From: Flavobacteriaceae bacterium
GTDB lineage: Bacteria > Bacteroidota > Bacteroidia > Flavobacteriales > Flavobacteriaceae
Assembly: GCA_947461425.1 (NCBI GenBank)
Contig: CANHKZ010000004.1
Location: 1-48,215 of the forward strand
Direction of reading: 5' to 3'
Length of the DNA: 48,215 nucleotides
The notes below the pieces were generated by a model. It ran no database searches. It was not told the DNA's origin and saw only the letters and a list, made by a program, of their open reading frames with translations. Positions 26,362-35,611 of this stretch are shown one piece after another. Positions within the stretch are counted from its first letter, which is position 1, and every line of letters starts with the position of its first letter. A program made the position numbers and the translations under genes.

Positions 26362-27900
26362 TTATTGTATTTCATAAATTACTGGTGCCGTTCTTGGCAA
26401 CATATAACTTCCAGCACCCACTAATTTTGTCTTAATCTCAGAAATAGTTACTTGATCTCCTCTTCCCGCTTTAGCCAAAACCGATTTACATTGTGCGTTC
26501 AATTTATTTCCTGGAACCACTACTGTAGGTTGACCTGTCACTTTAAAGTTAAATCCGACTACATCTAAGCCTACTTCAAAATCAAAGTCAACTAATTTAG
26601 CCCCAACAGTAGAAATCTCTAAACTTGATTTAGGACCTTTCACCACACCCATTTCACCTCTAATTGTCCCTACAGGACCCGGAATTCCTTTAATTCTAAA
26701 AGATTTTTTATCTGAAACTTTAGAACCATCAGGCAAAGTTCCTGTTACATTAATTACTACTTCATTACCCGCACCAGGATTCATAATATATTTACCAGAT
26801 CCAGCAGAACGTAATCCAGTTGCGCTTGCCGTTACTTTATCAGAAGCTACGCCTGCAAATGAAATAGATATTGGGTTTGCAACCCCTCTATAAACTACAT
26901 TCATTTTATCTGCTGAAATCGTAGCTGAATTAGGACGTGGTACAACCACATATTTACCTTCAAAAGCTAGTGGAATAGTTTCACCATCTTGAACGAAAGT
27001 AAACTTACCATTTATTTTTTGTTCTCCAACACCACCAGCTGTCAATGAAATTATGGCTTGACCATTTTCTAATTTACCAGGACCCTGGAATGAAGTAGGT
27101 TTAGTATTGGCATCGTATTTTCCTAACACTACTTTACCCGTTACTTTTTCACCTTGGTAGTATGCATTTTTATCCAACAATACAAGTGCAGTAAAATTTT
27201 TCATGGAAGAGGCTTCAACAGCGGCTTTCCCTAACAAAATACTATAAATATCAGCTTCTGCTTTTTTAACATCATTTTGAAATGAAGTCAATTTTGTCAA
27301 CGATGCAATGGCTGGAAATCCTTTGAAATGGTAATCTAAATACATTTTAGTAACTCCTTCACCATCTTTGACATCAGCCGTTGTAAACTTAGCGTTAATC
27401 TCAGCTAAAACTCCTTTAAGTTTGCTATTATTTCCAACTGCGCCTTTCATATCGGCAACATATTTAGAAAAATTAGCTACAATTTCTTTTCCTTTTTTAG
27501 AATAGCCATCACCTTCAAACCAACCTTCGTCAATAGCAGCACCTGTATCCATAAATTCGTAGGGTAACTTACCCGTAGCTTCATCTATTTCAACGCCTTC
27601 AATAGCCTCAGATTTTAATGTGCCAATATAGGCGTAAAATTCTTTTGAAATTTCAGCCACTTTTTTTGCATCAGCCGCCGCCTGAATGAAGTGAGAATCT
27701 TCACCTGCTTTTTTCTCTAAAGCCTGTAACATACTTGCATTCATAGATTCAGCACTTACATTTGCAGCATCAAATTTTTCATTCAAAGAGCCAAAGGCAG
27801 ATAATACTTCTTTGGACATATTTAAAGCTAACATTGCAATGAAAACCAGATACATCAGGTTCACCATCTTCTGTCTAGGACTTAATTTTCCTCCTGCCAT
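26362..27900 (-). CDS. gldM: Gliding motor / type IX secretion protein GldM
   Basis: At 512 residues the length is typical for GldM. One N-terminal membrane helix (about 12-29, MVNLMYLVFIAMLALNMS) anchors it in the inner membrane, and the rest is periplasmic. The helical N-domain (FIQAAADAKKVAEISKEFYAY) is followed by Ig-like beta-domains (VTGKVVLGKYDANTKPTSF, FVQDGETIPLAFEGKYVVVP, and the C-terminal VTISEIKTKLVGAG). With GldL it forms the proton-driven rotary motor that powers gliding and type IX secretion. It lies between gldL and gldN in the standard order. Confidence 0.96.
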   Translation of the reverse strand: MAGGKLSPRQKMVNLMYLVFIAMLALNMSKEVLSAFGSLNEKFDAANVSAESMNASMLQALEKKAGEDSHFIQAAADAKKVAEISKEFYAYIGTLKSEAIEGVEIDEATGKLPYEFMDTGAAIDEGWFEGDGYSKKGKEIVANFSKYVADMKGAVGNNSKLKGVLAEINAKFTTADVKDGEGVTKMYLDYHFKGFPAIASLTKLTSFQNDVKKAEADIYSILLGKAAVEASSMKNFTALVLLDKNAYYQGEKVTGKVVLGKYDANTKPTSFQGPGKLENGQAIISLTAGGVGEQKINGKFTFVQDGETIPLAFEGKYVVVPRPNSATISADKMNVVYRGVANPISISFAGVASDKVTASATGLRSAGSGKYIMNPGAGNEVVINVTGTLPDGSKVSDKKSFRIKGIPGPVGTIRGEMGVVKGPKSSLEISTVGAKLVDFDFEVGLDVVGFNFKVTGQPTVVVPGNKLNAQCKSVLAKAGRGDQVTISEIKTKLVGAGSYMLPRTAPVIYEIQ

Positions 27901-27947
27901 TTTTTTTAATAATTAGTTAGTAGCGTGATTTGGTATAAACCTAATTA

Positions 27948-28583
27948 TTATCCTTTGTTACCCATTGCAGAAAGCATTCCACCATATACTGTGTTCAATG
28001 AAGCAATATTTGCTGTCATCGATTGCATTTGTTGTTTCAACATCGCTGCATTTTCAGCAATATCTTTATTCGCTTTTTCATTAACTGATGCACTCTCTAA
28101 TTGCAATTTATATAAGCTATTCAAGGACTCCATTTGAGCCGCAGCTTTAGTCAATTCTTCACTATACTTTTTAGTAGATAACAAAGAGTCAACTGTCGGA
28201 ACAATACCTTTTGCCGCTGATTCAAAGTTTTTAATGCTATTTCCTAAACTTGCCATCAACTCAGCGTCAATTTTAGCTTCTTTTAACATGGTATCTAATT
28301 TTTTAGAAAGCATTCCATCCGCATCTGACGTATCTTCTTTCTTTTTAGCTTTTTGTTTCCCTTCACTACCAGCTAATTCTGGGTAAACTAACGTCCAGTC
28401 TAATTCATCTTCTACTGTATCAAATGCTGATAATGCAAAAATAAAAGCCTCAGTTAAAAGTCCGATAACCAATAATTCACTAGCACCTGTCCAGTGTTGA
28501 ATTTTGAACAATGCTCCTACAATTACTACAGCCGCTCCCATACCGTAAGCGAAATTCATTACTTTCTTATTAATTAATGCCAT
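27948..28583 (-). CDS. gldL: Gliding motor / type IX secretion protein GldL
   Basis: This 211-residue inner-membrane protein has two membrane helices near the N-terminus, about 10-27 and 35-53. They contain FKIQHWTGASELL and the acidic LLTEAFIFALSAFD, whose Glu is the proton-path candidate known for GldL. A long cytoplasmic helical region ends SLNTVYGGMLSAMGNKG. It partners with GldM as the stator-like motor. It starts 22 bp after gldK. Confidence 0.95.
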   Translation of the reverse strand: MALINKKVMNFAYGMGAAVVIVGALFKIQHWTGASELLVIGLLTEAFIFALSAFDTVEDELDWTLVYPELAGSEGKQKAKKKEDTSDADGMLSKKLDTMLKEAKIDAELMASLGNSIKNFESAAKGIVPTVDSLLSTKKYSEELTKAAAQMESLNSLYKLQLESASVNEKANKDIAENAAMLKQQMQSMTANIASLNTVYGGMLSAMGNKG

Positions 28584-28605
28584 AATTATGTATTCGTTAA
28601 ATGAT

Positions 28606-30009
28606 TTATTTTTTTACTTTTTTAGTAGATATTTTTTGAGTTCCCATATAATTTTGAACTGTTCTAAAACCTATATAACTTCGGGCTGAATCAGCATACT
28701 CGTAATCTCTTGTAGATACTTGAAGCATATAAGCTACATCTTTCCATGATCCTCCGCGAACTACCTTTCTTTTATTTTGATTGTCGTCAACGGTTGGGCT
28801 CATACTAGAAACATATTCATAAGCACCAGCATCATAGGCTGAAGCAGTCCATTCTGATACGTTACCCGCCATATTGTATAAATTGTACCCATTAGGATCA
28901 AAAGATTTTGCTTCAACAGTATACAAAGCATTGTCAGCAGCATAATCTCCTCTACTTGGCTTAAAGTTAGCTAGGAAACAACCTCTTTCGTTTTTAGCGT
29001 AGGGCCCACCCCATGGATAAGTAGCGGATTGCAAACCACCTCTGGCAGCATATTCCCATTCTGCTTCAGAAGGTAATCTGAATTTATTTACTGTATCTCT
29101 ACCTTTTTTCTTAGACTTAACATATCCATTTTTGTATGAAGTTCTCCACTCGCAAAAAGCAAGCGCTTGAGTTTGTTTTACACCAACAACTGGATATTCC
29201 CCATAAGCTTTGTGCCAAAAATATTCATTGTGCATCGGCTCGTTGTAAGAATAATTGTAATCTTTAATCCAAACTGTTGTATCTGGATACACTTTTACCT
29301 GTTCCGTTCTTATAAAGTCTTGTCTTTTCCCTCCTTTAGATTTTGCTGCAGCTTGTATATCCATCCAAGTGTAGCGAAATTTCAATTTATCAACGTCAAT
29401 GGTTCGAACTCCATTGTAAGAGGCTTCCAAAGGCAAATACATAGAATCCATCACCTCAGCATAATATTCATCAGGATATTTTTTTGTATCCGTAATTAAT
29501 TTTACTTTTTTGTTGATTTTTCTTCCTGCATATTCATTATCACCAGACCCGAGACTGTAATAATTGTCATACATATATTTGTCATAGGCATTCATTTTTG
29601 TAGGATCACTATCATTAAAAGCAAAGTCTGCAATACTACCAGAATTTTTACCTTTTCCATTTGCTCCTGCTTTTTGACCATTCAAATCGGCTAGAATTGC
29701 TAAACGCATTCGCATTGTCGAATCTTTAACCCACTCTACAAACTGTCTATATTCATTATTAGTTACCTCTGTTTCATCCATATAAAAAGAAGGAACAGTT
29801 ACTGTTTTAGTGGGCGCATCTTCAACACCTGCTATATCCTGATCTGATTTTCCCATAATAAAGGAACCTCCTTGAACTAATGACATTCCGTAAGGTTTTT
29901 CAGGATTCCACTTGGCTCCTTTTGTTCCAACTAATTCTCCTTTATCGCCAGATTTTCCGCAACTGATTAAGAGGGTTAGAATTACTGTAAATGCAATGAA
30001 ATTCTTCAT
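28606..30009 (-). CDS. gldK: Gliding motility / type IX secretion lipoprotein GldK
   Basis: This 467-residue lipoprotein has its lipobox ending at Cys17 (TLLISCGK). It has the formylglycine-generating-enzyme-like fold seen in GldK/GldJ: GMSLVQGGSFIMGKSD, FYMDETEVTNNEYRQF, RLPSEAEWEYAARGG and NMAGNVSEWTASAYD, ending VVRGGSWKDVAYM and YIGFRTVQN. GldK forms a ring with GldN at the outer membrane. It is first in gldKLMN. The ~108-bp gap to the upstream arginase-like gene holds no clear -7 box on the minus strand. Confidence 0.95.
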   Translation of the reverse strand: MKNFIAFTVILTLLISCGKSGDKGELVGTKGAKWNPEKPYGMSLVQGGSFIMGKSDQDIAGVEDAPTKTVTVPSFYMDETEVTNNEYRQFVEWVKDSTMRMRLAILADLNGQKAGANGKGKNSGSIADFAFNDSDPTKMNAYDKYMYDNYYSLGSGDNEYAGRKINKKVKLITDTKKYPDEYYAEVMDSMYLPLEASYNGVRTIDVDKLKFRYTWMDIQAAAKSKGGKRQDFIRTEQVKVYPDTTVWIKDYNYSYNEPMHNEYFWHKAYGEYPVVGVKQTQALAFCEWRTSYKNGYVKSKKKGRDTVNKFRLPSEAEWEYAARGGLQSATYPWGGPYAKNERGCFLANFKPSRGDYAADNALYTVEAKSFDPNGYNLYNMAGNVSEWTASAYDAGAYEYVSSMSPTVDDNQNKRKVVRGGSWKDVAYMLQVSTRDYEYADSARSYIGFRTVQNYMGTQKISTKKVKK

Positions 30010-30117
30010 ATAATTTTGCGTTATATTTTCTTTAATTTTGAATGTGTAAACCTATTTATTATTTTCCTAAAATGCAATTTTTTTATTTAGAAAGGTTTTT
30101 ATTGGGGAAACTTTTCT

Positions 30118-31269
30118 TTAAATAGTATTTTTTCTTTGTGCTTTCCACCATCTTTCTGGCAATTCTTGATCGCATGCCATAAGATATTCTTCATAAGAAC
30201 AGGGTAATAACGTATTACGTTTTAATTTATTGTGGCCATTTAAAGTAAATGGAATTTCAATCCACCAGCGATCGGTTTTATCACTCTTGTAGAATACTAA
30301 TTCTTCCTCTTCTGTAGGAACAATATATTTCAAATAATTCTCTCTACTTCCAAAAGGATATTCATTAGATCGATAATGAAATCCTTCGATAAAATACCAT
30401 ATAATTTGTGCTAGTAATATTGATTCTTGCGCAGTATCATTATGATTAAATACCCCAAATGAAGTCACCTTATCACTAATCCCAGCATATCTTGACAAAG
30501 CACAAATTTCTTTACCATTAAAACCGTTGGGTACATATTGTGCAAAATTTCCAGAATCAGAAGATTTTACCGAATTCATATCCAAACTCACCAAATCTGC
30601 ATCACGAAAAACAGGCTCAGCAATAGCAATTGTGGTAGAAACTTCACCTAAACGATAGGCGTCAAAAAATAATTTTTCAATCAAATCAATTTCTTCTTGC
30701 GAATTGAAATACGTTTGGTATCCTATATTGCAATAGTTAAATAAGTTATTAGGTTCTTCAATAACAATCTTAGTTAAATAGGAAGAGGCTGAAATAACAT
30801 CACTTTCTTTTCCAAGATCAAATTTACTATCAATAGCGACTAAATTGACCATTTGCTCTAAGTCATCGTAAGCTCTATACAACGCATAGGTTAAGTCCTG
30901 TGAACCTCCAATTATAATTGGAATTACTTTGTTTTTTATTAAATTAGAAACTACCTTTTTTAATGCAAAATAGGTGTCTTCGATAGTATTTCCAGCCAAT
31001 ATATCGCCAAAATCAGCAATGGAGGCATCCCAGTTGCCAGGGTATAATGAATATAATTCTTTACGAATAGCTAACAAATCAATTTCAGGATTACCATTTT
31101 TATTGCCTCTGTTTTCTAAAACCCCAATGATACCTATTGTCACTTCACTAACTTCTGGAAACGCTTCCGAAGTATGTAAAACAACCTTACTCCCCAATTG
31201 CTGGGAAGACAATCCTTCAATATAATCAAGGATTTCAGTGTTTAAAGATGATAGAAAATCAAATTCCAT
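30118..31269 (-). CDS. Arginase-fold protein with degraded metal site (annotated elsewhere as formimidoylglutamase)
   Basis: This 383-residue protein has the ureohydrolase (arginase/agmatinase/formimidoylglutamase) core. The three metal-binding motifs are altered. The usual GG-D-H is GGSQDL, D-A-H-x-D is DSKFD, and D-x-D is LDMNS. Thus the two histidines and the last aspartate are missing, while three aspartates remain. By comparison with the family, a normal di-manganese centre seems unlikely. It lies 3 bp after topA and upstream of gldKLMN, and is probably in the topA transcript. The C-terminal ~60 residues (from DKTDRWWIEIPF) extend past the core. A non-catalytic role is plausible but unproven. 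Confidence 0.8.
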   Translation of the reverse strand: MEFDFLSSLNTEILDYIEGLSSQQLGSKVVLHTSEAFPEVSEVTIGIIGVLENRGNKNGNPEIDLLAIRKELYSLYPGNWDASIADFGDILAGNTIEDTYFALKKVVSNLIKNKVIPIIIGGSQDLTYALYRAYDDLEQMVNLVAIDSKFDLGKESDVISASSYLTKIVIEEPNNLFNYCNIGYQTYFNSQEEIDLIEKLFFDAYRLGEVSTTIAIAEPVFRDADLVSLDMNSVKSSDSGNFAQYVPNGFNGKEICALSRYAGISDKVTSFGVFNHNDTAQESILLAQIIWYFIEGFHYRSNEYPFGSRENYLKYIVPTEEEELVFYKSDKTDRWWIEIPFTLNGHNKLKRNTLLPCSYEEYLMACDQELPERWWKAQRKNTI

Positions 31270-31272
31270 TTT

Positions 31273-33792
31273 TTATTTCTTTTTGACAGTCGGTTTTTTT
31301 GCAGCCGAAGCCTTTTTGGCTGGAGCTTTCTTAGCTGCTACTTTCTTTGCAGGGGCTTTTTTAGCAATCATTTCTTGAACTTCTTCCAATGTTAATTTAC
31401 TTGCATCAACATCTTTACTCAATTCAATTTTGATTTTGCCTTTGGTAATAACTGAACGTCCCCAACGAGCTTTTTCAACAACAATTCCTTCTGCTGACCA
31501 ATTATGAATTACTTTATCAATATTTTTCTGCAGTTTGTCTTCAATTAATTCTTCAATATCAGCTTGAGATAAATTATCAAAATCGTATTTCTTACTTACG
31601 TTAATAAAAACACCATCCCATTTAATAAAAGCGCCAAAACGACCCACCCCTTTTTGCACACCAAATCCCTTATATGTAGCAATTGGTGCATCAGCTTGCG
31701 CTTTTTCTTCAATTAATTCTTGTGCTCTTTCTAAAGAAACATCTAAAGGATCTTCGCCTTTTGGCAACGAAATGAATGCGGCTCCGTGACGAACATAGGG
31801 TCCATAACGTCCATTACTAACTTCGACTTCTTCGCCTTTATACAAACCTAAATTTTTGGGTAACAAAAACAGGTTCAAAGCATCTTCCAAAGTAATATTA
31901 CCAATATTTTGATCAATTTTTAGACTAGCAAATTTTTTCTCTTCGTCTTCCGCATCTCCAATTTGAGCCATAGGACCAAATTTACCTAAACGAACTGAAA
32001 CCGGTTTTCCTGAAGCTGGATCTGTACCCAAAATTCGTTCGCCACTTTCTCTATCAGCATTCGCTTCAACATCTTTTACGTTTGGGTGAAATTTATCATA
32101 GAATTCCTGCATCATCTTAGCCCATTCGATATTTCCTTCGGCGATTTCATCAAAATCTTGCTCTACTTTAGCCGTAAAATTATAATCCAAAATAGCGCCA
32201 AAATTTTTCACTAAGAAATCAGTAACAATAGTTCCAATGTCAGTTGGAACAAGCTTTCCTTTATCAGAACCTGTATTTTCTTTTAATACTTTCTCCACTA
32301 CTTTGCTCGATTGCAAAGTCAGTTGTGTATATTTTCTTTCTTGCCCTTCTAAGTTTCCTTTTTCAACATAATTTCTGTTGATAATAGTAGAAATTGTTGG
32401 TGCATAAGTCGAAGGACGACCAATTCCCAGTTCTTCTAATTTTTTAACCAACGAAGCTTCAGTGTATCTTGCAGCAGCTCTGGAATATCGCTCTGTAGCT
32501 GTGATGAAATTGTTGTCTAATTTTTCATTGACTTTAAGCGCAGGTAACATTCCTTCTTGCTCTTCATCATCCTCGTCATTTCCTTCCAAATATACTTTTA
32601 AAAATCCTTCAAAAAGCAATACTTCTCCCGAAGCTGTAAACACTTCGGAATGATTATTTGCTTCAATTTTAACATTGGTGCGTTCTAACACGGCATCACT
32701 CATTTGAGAAGCTAATGTTCGCTTCCAAATCAAATCATACAAACGTGCTTGATCTCTGTCAATATTTACTGTATGACGAGACATATCCGTGGGGCGAATC
32801 GCTTCGTGGGCTTCTTGAGCACCTTTACTTTTATTGGTAAAATTACGTGGTCTAGAAAACTCTTTTCCGTACGATTTGGTAATTTCAGCTTGAGCTGCGT
32901 CCATGGCTTCCTTAGACAAGTTCACACTATCTGTTCTCATGTACGTAATTAAACCCGCTTCATATAGTCGTTGTGCTAATTGCATGGTAATTCCAACAGG
33001 CAAATACAATTTACGAGCCGCTTCTTGTTGTAAAGTAGAGGTCGTGAAGGGTCCCGTTGGTGATTTTTTTGTTGGCTTTGTTTCTAAATCCAAAACTTTA
33101 TAAGTGGAACCTATATTTTGGTTTAAAAAATCTTCGGCCTCTTTTTTAGTATTGAAATTTTTAGGCAATTTCGCTTTTACCGTTTTACCTGCTTCATTAA
33201 TGAATTCAGCAGAAACAGAATAGGTTGCAACAGCCTTGAAGTTTTGAATCTCACGTTCACGTTCCACTATCAAACGAACCGATACCGATTGCACACGACC
33301 CGCTGAAAGTCCGCCTTTTACTTTTCTCCACAAAACAGGTGATAATTCATAACCCACTAAACGATCTAAAACGCGGCGCGCTTGTTGCGCATTGACTAAA
33401 TTATAATCAATTTCTCGAGGATTATCAATCGCTTTAAGAATAGCCGATTTAGTAATTTCGTGAAAAACAATGCGCTTTGTTTTATTTTTATCTAATTTTA
33501 ATTCTTCGGATAAATGCCAAGAAATAGCTTCTCCCTCACGATCCTCATCGGAAGCTAACCAAACCATATCAGCGTTTTTTGACAAGGTTCTTAGTTTGCT
33601 AACCAATGCTTTTTTATCGGCAGAAACTTCATATTTAGGTTTGAAACCATTTTCAACATCTACTCCAATTTCTTTAGAAGGCAAGTCGGCAATATGTCCA
33701 TAACTTGATTCAACTTGAAAGTCGCTTCCTAAAAATTTTTCAATTGTTTTAGCCTTTGCAGGTGATTCCACTATAACTAAATTCTTTGCCAT
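31273..33792 (-). CDS. topA: DNA topoisomerase I
   Basis: This 839-residue protein begins with the Toprim domain at the N-terminus (LVIVESPAKAKTIEKFLG; DEDREGEAISWHL). Catalytic Tyr284 is in GLITYMRTDSVNLS, and SYGHIADLPSKEIGVD is present. The C-terminal region contains type IA repeat domains (LGKFGPMAQIGD, GRYGPYVRHG, GRFGAFIKWDG) without zinc-finger cysteines. It ends in a Lys/Ala/Pro-rich tail reminiscent of histone H1-like tails, common in Bacteroidota TopA. It relaxes negative supercoils. The start is ATG at 33792, with a -7 box at 33813-33820. Confidence 0.97.
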   Translation of the reverse strand: MAKNLVIVESPAKAKTIEKFLGSDFQVESSYGHIADLPSKEIGVDVENGFKPKYEVSADKKALVSKLRTLSKNADMVWLASDEDREGEAISWHLSEELKLDKNKTKRIVFHEITKSAILKAIDNPREIDYNLVNAQQARRVLDRLVGYELSPVLWRKVKGGLSAGRVQSVSVRLIVEREREIQNFKAVATYSVSAEFINEAGKTVKAKLPKNFNTKKEAEDFLNQNIGSTYKVLDLETKPTKKSPTGPFTTSTLQQEAARKLYLPVGITMQLAQRLYEAGLITYMRTDSVNLSKEAMDAAQAEITKSYGKEFSRPRNFTNKSKGAQEAHEAIRPTDMSRHTVNIDRDQARLYDLIWKRTLASQMSDAVLERTNVKIEANNHSEVFTASGEVLLFEGFLKVYLEGNDEDDEEQEGMLPALKVNEKLDNNFITATERYSRAAARYTEASLVKKLEELGIGRPSTYAPTISTIINRNYVEKGNLEGQERKYTQLTLQSSKVVEKVLKENTGSDKGKLVPTDIGTIVTDFLVKNFGAILDYNFTAKVEQDFDEIAEGNIEWAKMMQEFYDKFHPNVKDVEANADRESGERILGTDPASGKPVSVRLGKFGPMAQIGDAEDEEKKFASLKIDQNIGNITLEDALNLFLLPKNLGLYKGEEVEVSNGRYGPYVRHGAAFISLPKGEDPLDVSLERAQELIEEKAQADAPIATYKGFGVQKGVGRFGAFIKWDGVFINVSKKYDFDNLSQADIEELIEDKLQKNIDKVIHNWSAEGIVVEKARWGRSVITKGKIKIELSKDVDASKLTLEEVQEMIAKKAPAKKVAAKKAPAKKASAAKKPTVKKK

Positions 33793-33812
33793 ATCCCGTT
33801 TGTTTGTGTCCG

Positions 33813-33820
33813 CAAAAGTA
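33813..33820 (-). promoter_or_regulatory. -7 box of topA
   Basis: On the minus strand TACTTTTG is a perfect TAnnTTTG, 20 bp before the start codon at 33792. No -33 TTG was found at the usual distance. Confidence 0.6.
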
Positions 33821-34024
33821 TGGGATTTTTTTAAATTTTAAGATTTTTAAATTTTAATTATAAATTTTATGCGCAAAAATTACTTTTCACCAAATCTAAA
33901 TTCTGAGTTATAAAAAACTATTACACTAAAGCCAACGCTTTTTAAATGCCCTATTTTTAAACTATTGATATGAACTACTAATTTGAATACAACATAAAAT
34001 AGTGTTAAAAGATAAACTGCCATC

Positions 34025-34056
34025 TTGTCATATTTCTTTAAATTGACGTATATTTG
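34025..34056 (+). promoter_or_regulatory. Promoter of miaB (TTG-N21-TATATTTG)
   Basis: A -33 TTG (34025-34027) and a perfect -7 box TATATTTG (34049-34056) are separated by 21 bp. This is within the 17-23 bp known for Flavobacterium promoters, and the box lies 18 bp before the start codon. It is the only promoter in the window where both elements are clear. Confidence 0.75.
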
Positions 34057-34074
34057 CACTATTGAAAATTAGTA

Positions 34075-35520
34075 ATGGAAAAAGTAATTGAAGAAAGTAA
34101 ACAAGGTGAAAGTCTTGTTTTAAAACATAAAAAAGAAAACACTAAAAAACTCTTTATAGAGAGTTATGGTTGTGCTATGAATTTTTCAGACAGCGAAATA
34201 GTAGCTTCTATTTTATCTGAAAATGGTTTTAATACCACACAAATATTGGAAGAAGCCGACTTGGTTTTAGTCAATACCTGTTCTATTCGTGATAAAGCAG
34301 AACAAACTATTCGGAAACGTTTAGAAAAATACAATGCTGTAAAACGAATCAATCCTAAGATGAAAGTGGGTGTTTTAGGCTGTATGGCAGAACGTTTAAA
34401 AAGCCGATTTTTGGAGGAAGAAAAAATAGTAGATTTAGTAGTTGGTCCCGATGCTTACAAAGATTTACCCAACTTGCTAGCTGAAGTTGAAGAAGGTCGA
34501 GATGCCATCAATGTTATGCTATCCAAGGAAGAGACCTACGGCGATATTGCTCCCGTTCGTTTAATGAGCAACGGTATAACGGCATTAGTTTCCATTACTC
34601 GTGGTTGTGATAATATGTGTACCTTTTGTGTAGTGCCTTTTACCCGTGGTCGTGAGCGCAGCCGTGAACCACAAAGTATCATGAAAGAAATTCAGGATTT
34701 ATGTGACAACGGATTTAAAGAAATTACGCTGTTGGGGCAAAATGTGGATAGTTATTTATGGTACGGTGGCGGATTGAAAAAAGATTTTGAAAATGCCAGC
34801 GAAATGCAAAAAGCAACCTCTATTGGGTTTGCACAATTATTAGAAAAAGTTGCCGTTACTTTTCCTAAAATGCGGATCCGATTTTCGACCTCTAACCCAC
34901 AAGACATGCATGAAGAAGTACTTCATGTAATTGCAAAACACCCCAATATTTGCAAGCATATTCACTTACCCGTTCAATCAGGAAGTAATCGTATCTTAAA
35001 GGAAATGAACCGTTTGCATACCAGAGAAGAATACATGACGTTGATTAATAAAATCAGAACTATCATTCCAGAATGTTCGATTTCGCAAGATATAATTGCC
35101 GGTTTCCCAACTGAAACCGAAGAAGACCATCAAGACACTATGAGTTTAATGGACTATGTAAAATATAATTTTGGGTATATGTATTCTTATTCAGAACGTC
35201 CTGGCACCTTGGCTGGACGTAAAATGGAAGACGATGTTCCTGAGTTAACTAAAGCGAGACGCTTACAAGAAATTGTTGACTTACAACAAAAACACGCTTG
35301 GTTCCGATCCGAAGAATTTATCGGGCAAACCGTAGAAGTTTTAGTAGAGAAAGTGTCTAAAAAATCAAAAGAAGAATTTTCGGGTAGAAATTCACAAAGT
35401 ATTACAGTAGTATTCCCCAAAGAAAATTATAAAATAGGTGATTTTGTAAATGTAAAAATAACTTCATGTACTAGCGGAACCTTAAAAGGAGAAGCCGTTG
35501 GTTGGAGTGAAATGAATTAA
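34075..35520 (+). CDS. miaB: tRNA-2-methylthio-N6-dimethylallyladenosine synthase MiaB
   Basis: This is a 481-residue radical-SAM methylthiotransferase. The N-terminal UPF0004 domain has the cluster cysteines in SYGCAMNFSDSE (Cys33), NTCSIRDKAE and LGCMAERLK. The radical-SAM motif is RGCDNMCTFC (Cys178, Cys182, Cys185). HIHLPVQSGSNRILKEMNR and DIIAGFPTETEEDH follow, and a C-terminal TRAM domain ends the protein. It converts i6A37 to ms2i6A37 in tRNA. It is first in the conserved plus-strand series leading to groEL, with its own promoter. Confidence 0.97.
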   Translation: MEKVIEESKQGESLVLKHKKENTKKLFIESYGCAMNFSDSEIVASILSENGFNTTQILEEADLVLVNTCSIRDKAEQTIRKRLEKYNAVKRINPKMKVGVLGCMAERLKSRFLEEEKIVDLVVGPDAYKDLPNLLAEVEEGRDAINVMLSKEETYGDIAPVRLMSNGITALVSITRGCDNMCTFCVVPFTRGRERSREPQSIMKEIQDLCDNGFKEITLLGQNVDSYLWYGGGLKKDFENASEMQKATSIGFAQLLEKVAVTFPKMRIRFSTSNPQDMHEEVLHVIAKHPNICKHIHLPVQSGSNRILKEMNRLHTREEYMTLINKIRTIIPECSISQDIIAGFPTETEEDHQDTMSLMDYVKYNFGYMYSYSERPGTLAGRKMEDDVPELTKARRLQEIVDLQQKHAWFRSEEFIGQTVEVLVEKVSKKSKEEFSGRNSQSITVVFPKENYKIGDFVNVKITSCTSGTLKGEAVGWSEMN

Positions 35521-35523
35521 AAA

Positions 35524-35606
35524 GAATGAATAATTGACAATGGATCATTGATAATTTCAATACCAGAAAATTAATTGTTCATTGTTAATTATCAATTATC
35601 AGTTGA
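35524..35606 (+). repeat. AT-rich self-complementary intergenic element
   Basis: The gap between miaB and the next start contains ATAATTGACAATGGA near its left end. Near its right end is TTCATTGTTAATTAT, whose reverse complement differs at three positions. Smaller TTGATAATT/AATTATCAA units lie between them. The element could fold into a long weak hairpin. Similar AT-rich units lie in later gaps of the series. Confidence 0.5.
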
Positions 35607-35611
35607 ATAAA

